The notes under the pieces were generated by a model. That model saw only the letters and a list, made by a program, of their open reading frames with translations. It did not search any database and was not told where the DNA came from. DNA of 60,461 nt from SUG1106 sp964651095 (GTDB lineage: Bacteria > Bacillota > Clostridia > Peptostreptococcales > Anaerovoracaceae), in contig CAZYWO010000001.1 in assembly GCA_964651095.1 (NCBI GenBank), forward strand, positions 1-60,461, given 5' to 3'. Below, one piece after another: positions 59,443-60,461 of the stretch; the first letter of the stretch is position 1, and each line of letters starts with the position of its first letter. The position numbers were made by a program, and so were the translations under genes.

Positions 59443-60402
59443 TTAATTTAAAAGTTTACTGGATACGCAGTCACTGCTTTCCTTGTCAATATTTACAATA
59501 ACATGAGAATATATATCCAAGGTTGTACTTACTTTACTATGACCGAGACGTTTGCTCACCGAAACTATATTGATTCCTTCCGAAATCAAAACACTTGCCA
59601 TGGTATGACGGAAAGCGTGCGGATTTACATCAAAAAGTTTGTTCCGCTTTTTGAATCGGTAGAAGAATGAGCTTATGCTGTCGGGGTGCATTGGTGTTAT
59701 CCCATCCTTTTGCGTGAATATGTATTCCCCTATGCCGCAAGGCTCATTTTCTTTAGCCCACTCTTTATACATTTCAATACATGAAACGAGTTTATCGGGA
59801 ATGGCTATTGTCCTGTACGCTGAATCTGTTTTCGGGGTATCAACATATACGCCTCGTTCCGGAGTGTATAAAACGCTGCGGCAGATTCGCAGCGAACTGT
59901 TTGAACTGTCTATATCCGTCCACTTCAAGCCGACCAGCTCACCACGTCTAATACCCGTAGAAAGAAAAATATAGAAAATCATCTGCCATTTTGGTTTTTC
60001 TTTTCTAATTTCCTTTTTCAGCTCTGTAACCTCCGGCAAGGTGAAGGAATTTCCCACGGGCTTTTTCAATTTCGGCGAAGTGGAAAGAGAGGCTGCGTTA
60101 TAGTCTAATATTCGATCTTTTACAGCCTGTGATAATACCGTGGAAATAAAAACCTTTCTGTTGTAAATTGTTTTCGCACAAATCTTTCCTTCCTTGGAGA
60201 ATTCATAATAAAGGGAGGTAAGCATGGGCGGGGTAATATCCTCTATGGGGATATCACCGATATACGGACAAAGAATATTCAAAATATTCTTGTATCCCGA
60301 CAAGGTTCTGTGTTTCATGCCTTGAAATTCCTTTATGGAGAGGACGTGCATGGCATACTCTTTAAAAGGTGTGTTACTGCTGTGTTTTACATAATTAAAC
60401 AT
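59443..60402 (-). CDS. int: Tyrosine recombinase (integrase)
   Basis: A 319-residue phage-type integrase. N-terminal SAM-like core-binding domain (about 12-105) and catalytic domain with R152 (STGIRRGELVGLKW), K191 (TPKTDSAYRT), H262 and R265 (NPHAFRHT), H288 (RLGHSK) and Y298 (DIYSHV). All catalytic residues are present. It is the outermost gene at the right end, as usual for an ICE, and faces inward. GAGGAG lies nine bases before the ATG. Confidence 0.93.
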   Translation of the reverse strand: MFNYVKHSSNTPFKEYAMHVLSIKEFQGMKHRTLSGYKNILNILCPYIGDIPIEDITPPMLTSLYYEFSKEGKICAKTIYNRKVFISTVLSQAVKDRILDYNAASLSTSPKLKKPVGNSFTLPEVTELKKEIRKEKPKWQMIFYIFLSTGIRRGELVGLKWTDIDSSNSSLRICRSVLYTPERGVYVDTPKTDSAYRTIAIPDKLVSCIEMYKEWAKENEPCGIGEYIFTQKDGITPMHPDSISSFFYRFKKRNKLFDVNPHAFRHTMASVLISEGINIVSVSKRLGHSKVSTTLDIYSHVIVNIDKESSDCVSSKLLN

Positions 60403-60427
60403 ATTATTTTCTCCTCGTATAATAAAG

Positions 60428-60456
60428 ATAGTATTCTAATTGCCTTTTATAGACAA
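60428..60456 (-). promoter_or_regulatory. Possible integrase promoter
   Basis: On the minus strand TTGTCT (60451-60456), 17-base spacer, TACTAT (60428-60433), 26 bases before the integrase start. It matches the consensus at four positions in each box, so it is plausible but weak. Confidence 0.45.
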
Positions 60457-60461
60457 ATAGG

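Noticed and set aside
158..60440. A 13-of-15 inverted similarity between AATACTATTCTTATT at 160-174 and the complement of 60423-60437
   Set aside because: It is AT-rich, inverted rather than direct and short, so it is more likely chance than a pair of attachment sites.

Overview
The window looks like one complete or nearly complete conjugative mobile element (ICE or conjugative plasmid) from a Gram-positive, probably gut-type Clostridia host. The reasons are as follows. All but trivial genes lie on the minus strand in tightly overlapping operons. Ribosome binding sites are strong AGGAGG types, and three promoters have TTGACA and a 17-base spacer. A SpoVG homologue, an S-layer-homology protein, a copper-amine-oxidase stalk-domain protein and BspA-type leucine-rich repeats are Clostridia-like. 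Both pilus systems lack an outer-membrane secretin. There is no rRNA, tRNA, CRISPR array or housekeeping gene. No stretch longer than 300 bases lacks a gene; the longest gaps hold a toxin-antitoxin RNA (35043-35322), an oriT-like region (44680-44887), an AT-rich left end (1-193) and the major pilin leader (20958-21146).

Read in the direction of transcription (right to left), the layout is as follows. (1) 60402-55553: tyrosine integrase, ParA, ParB, small accessory proteins, an XRE regulator and an XF1762-type protein. (2) 55491-43058: a 3080-residue methylase/helicase giant, a toprim primase-like protein, a small Cys-rich protein, an oriT candidate with several hairpins and an RP4-like nick motif, MobC and a MOBP relaxase. 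(3) 43040-35323: a small membrane protein, a C39 peptidase and a Tad/Flp-type assembly operon (CpaE-like, CpaB, TadZ/CpaE, CpaF, TadB, TadC, pseudopilins). (4) 35300-32006: an accessory island with a type III toxin-antitoxin system (ToxIN), an SLH protein, a P-loop kinase-like protein and a DUF protein. (5) 31925-21117: a promoter with a palindrome, two secreted proteins, the membrane-anchor half of VirD4, then PilT, PilB, PilM-PilN fusion, PilO-like and PilC. (6) 20957-17926: major pilin, SpoVG and minor pilins. (7) 17918-16506: a separate transcription unit with a frameshifted Rpn nuclease and a stand-alone copy of its C-terminal domain. (8) 16469-7369: five or six secreted proteins and a prepilin peptidase. 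(9) 7367-1168: SurA-like protein, the ATPase half of VirD4, VirB2-like, VirB6-like, PrgI and a two-part VirB4. (10) 1147-194: a small protein and a helix-turn-helix protein.

The element therefore carries three machines in one: a type IV secretion system for DNA transfer, a type IV pilus with retraction ATPase, and a Tad-like system. Only one prepilin peptidase is visible. The most striking observations are these. First, the coupling protein VirD4 is cut into an anchor ORF (27883-28254) and an ATPase ORF (5366-6949), with the whole type IV pilus module lying between them. Second, about ten unrelated cytosolic proteins, including the relaxase, ParB, the giant helicase and SpoVG, end in the same kind of acidic tail (E-M, E-L or E-V at the C-terminus), which could be a shared recognition or secretion signal. 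The rest of the reading comes from motif recognition by eye; no database search was possible.
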